A program made the translations under genes and the position numbers. From contig DDWD01000178.1 of assembly GCA_002345825.1 (NCBI GenBank), forward strand, positions 1 through 15,559: DNA of 15,559 bases, written 5' to 3'. Shown one piece after another: positions 14,340 to 15,559 of the stretch. This stretch comes from Bacteroidales bacterium UBA2295. Its GTDB lineage: Bacteria; Bacteroidota; Bacteroidia; Bacteroidales; Tenuifilaceae. The notes below the pieces were generated by a model that was not told the origin of the DNA, made no database searches, and worked only from the letters and a program-made list of their open reading frames with translations. Within the stretch, counting starts at the first letter, position 1. Every line of letters begins with the position of its first letter.

Positions 14340-15398
14340 CTACCTATTCCAAGCCGAATGAAGATAGCCACCCCCCATTAGGATATCATCACAATAAATA
14401 GCGGTTGGTTGTCCAGCCATAGGAGCCCAAGCCGGATCGTTAAGCTCAATAACCGCATCTCCATTATCACCCATTTTTATCGTGCATTTTTCTACTGGGT
14501 TACGCCCAAAACCTCTTACTAGCACGGTGAAGTTGGTATACTCACCCGGTTTAAATCCGGTTAGGGTGCAATTGGTAATTCTAAGCGTATCGTAAAAAAG
14601 ACTATCCCAAGTCCCCGTGTGTATCCGTTTTGTGGTTGCATCAATTTGGGTAACACATTTGTTTTTGGGTAGATTTGCAATGCCCCGTTTTTGGCCAACG
14701 GTGTAATGGTGTACTCCATCATGCTGTCCAATGGTTTTTTCGTTTTCGTCTACTATCTCACCAGTTGTATCATTTTCTAACGGGTTCCATTCTTCAATAA
14801 AATCTCTGTAATTTCTGCCCTTTAAAAAGCAAACACCCATACTCTCGGGTTTTTGCGCCAGCTGCTTAAAACCGTTTTCTGCTGCAATGCTTTTCACTTC
14901 CGATTTCAATAAACTCCCCAAGGGGAAAATTGACCTTGCAATGTACTCTTGAGGAAGATTCCAGAGGAAATACGATTGATCTTTGGCCGGGTCTGCCCCC
15001 ATTCTTATTCTATACATTCCATTAACCTCTGCAATCTGAGCGTAGTGTCCAGTAGCTATGTAATCAAATCTCTTTTCCTTAGCGTATTGATATAGATATC
15101 TCCATTTTATATTTAGGTTGCAGAAGGAGCAAGGGCAGGGTGTTTTACCAGCCAAATACTCAGATGTATAATAGGGGATAACCGTGTCGGAAAACTCTTT
15201 GGATATATCAAGGTGGACTAAAGGCACATCTAGTTTATCAGCAATAAGTTGTAACTCGTTGTCCTTTGTTTGTTGGTTATCGGTTTGGTAAAGCCTAAAG
15301 TGAATGGCTGTAATATTGAAACCCTGCTGCTTAAGCAGAAGGGCAGCTGTTGTGCTGTCTACACCACCGCTTATGGCGAGGAGTACGTTGGGTTTCAT
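14340..15398 (-). CDS. mnmA: tRNA-specific 2-thiouridylase MnmA
   Basis: A 352-residue enzyme that puts sulfur at position 2 of the wobble uridine (U34) of Lys, Glu and Gln tRNAs, using ATP and sulfur relayed from a cysteine desulfurase. The ATP-binding PP-loop is SGGVDS (10-15). TGHYA (116-120) and the DQSYFLW segment (140-146) are family hallmarks. The sulfur-handling cysteines are Cys93 in the TPCPCSFCN loop and Cys190 in MGVCFL. The C-terminal half has the expected beta domains (GVHHYTVGQKRGI). Length is slightly below the roughly 360-370 of many homologues. The catalytic loop carries extra cysteines (Cys88 and Cys90), and the segment after the PP-loop (HFRLYQTDN) is unlike the E. coli form, so it may be one of two MnmA paralogues in the genome. 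It converges on the kinase gene with only 8 bp between stops. Confidence 0.93.
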   Translation of the reverse strand: MKPNVLLAISGGVDSTTAALLLKQQGFNITAIHFRLYQTDNQQTKDNELQLIADKLDVPLVHLDISKEFSDTVIPYYTSEYLAGKTPCPCSFCNLNIKWRYLYQYAKEKRFDYIATGHYAQIAEVNGMYRIRMGADPAKDQSYFLWNLPQEYIARSIFPLGSLLKSEVKSIAAENGFKQLAQKPESMGVCFLKGRNYRDFIEEWNPLENDTTGEIVDENEKTIGQHDGVHHYTVGQKRGIANLPKNKCVTQIDATTKRIHTGTWDSLFYDTLRITNCTLTGFKPGEYTNFTVLVRGFGRNPVEKCTIKMGDNGDAVIELNDPAWAPMAGQPTAIYCDDILMGGGYLHSAWNR

Positions 15399-15429
15399 CT
15401 GTATAATTCTGTTTGTGATTTTTACGGCT

Positions 15430-15437
15430 CAAAAGTA
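15430..15437 (-). promoter_or_regulatory. Candidate -7 promoter box for mnmA
   Basis: On the minus strand this reads TACTTTTG, a full match to TAnnTTTG, 31 bp upstream of the mnmA ATG. No convincing -33 element was found. Confidence 0.45.
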
Positions 15438-15469
15438 GGCAATATAGGTTTAAACTTCATTTTCATTTG

Positions 15470-15477
15470 TATATTTG
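15470..15477 (+). promoter_or_regulatory. Candidate -7 promoter box for truA
   Basis: TATATTTG matches TAnnTTTG, 23 bp upstream of the GTG start at 15501. TTTA at 15449-15452 could be a weak -33 element with 17 bp spacing. Together with the mnmA box it forms a compact divergent promoter region of about 100 bp. Confidence 0.45.
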
Positions 15478-15500
15478 GTTTCGAAAAAAAACTACGATAA

Positions 15501-15559
15501 GTGCAGAGATACTTTATTGAATTATCATACCTGGGAACCAATTACTGTGGTTGGCAAAT
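15501..15559 (+). CDS. truA: tRNA pseudouridine synthase A, N-terminal fragment (3' end cut by window)
   Basis: Only 19 complete codons are present, but QRYFIELSYLGTNYCGWQ is the characteristic TruA N terminus (RYFIELSY-GT-Y-GWQ). TruA converts uridines 38-40 of the tRNA anticodon arm to pseudouridine. The start is decided by the sequence: an in-frame TAA at 15498-15500 directly abuts the GTG at 15501, and no other start codon fits before the conserved residues. The gene diverges from mnmA, another anticodon-loop modification gene. The catalytic Asp lies outside the window. Confidence 0.85.
   Translation, partial: MQRYFIELSYLGTNYCGWQ

Noticed and set aside
15270..15500. 76-codon plus-strand open frame ending just before truA
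   Set aside because: Antisense to the mnmA 5' end and covering the divergent promoter region; low-complexity product and no family resemblance.

Overview
The window looks like chromosomal DNA of a Bacteroidota member, probably order Bacteroidales (genus not resolvable). The evidence is a SusC/SusD pair, lipoproteins with acidic residues after the lipobox cysteine, start regions generally lacking Shine-Dalgarno sequences, several TAnnTTTG-type -7 promoter boxes, and low-to-moderate GC. No phage, CRISPR array, complete insertion sequence, rRNA or tRNA gene was seen.

Layout. Positions 3-3242 (+) hold the 3' end of a SusC/RagA TonB-dependent receptor, a complete SusD-like lipoprotein and a third surface-type lipoprotein of no recognised family. 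They form one operon closed by a strong hairpin terminator at 3265-3296. Positions 3462-5244 (+) hold an ECF sigma factor translationally coupled (29-nt overlap) to a 416-residue protein. That protein has an N-terminal cytoplasmic tail, one membrane helix, a proline-rich linker and a C-terminal beta-barrel-like domain, and is a candidate anti-sigma or signalling partner. Positions 5245-6141 are about 900 bp of non-coding DNA rich in inverted repeats, including a possible 361-bp MITE-like or fold-back element with near-perfect 20-bp inverted ends.

Positions 6142-9262 carry three minus-strand genes with separate intergenic spaces: an MFS transporter, a SPOR-domain lipoprotein and a PflX-type radical SAM protein. 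Divergent from the last is a long-chain acyl-CoA synthetase (9423-11327, +). A bidirectional terminator separates it from a 66-residue ribbon-helix-helix-like protein (11384-11584, -). Then come a large hybrid histidine kinase (11803-14331, +), converging with 8 bp spacing on mnmA (14340-15398, -), and the first codons of truA (15501-15559, +), divergent from mnmA.

Functional reading: the left third is envelope nutrient uptake plus envelope-linked sigma signalling. The rest is mostly housekeeping (lipid activation, tRNA modification, a peptidoglycan-binding lipoprotein) with one orphan signalling kinase. No complete new system is evident. The points most worth a second look are the sigma/membrane-barrel pair, the fold-back repeat island, the unassigned third Sus-locus lipoprotein and the cysteine-rich catalytic loop of MnmA.
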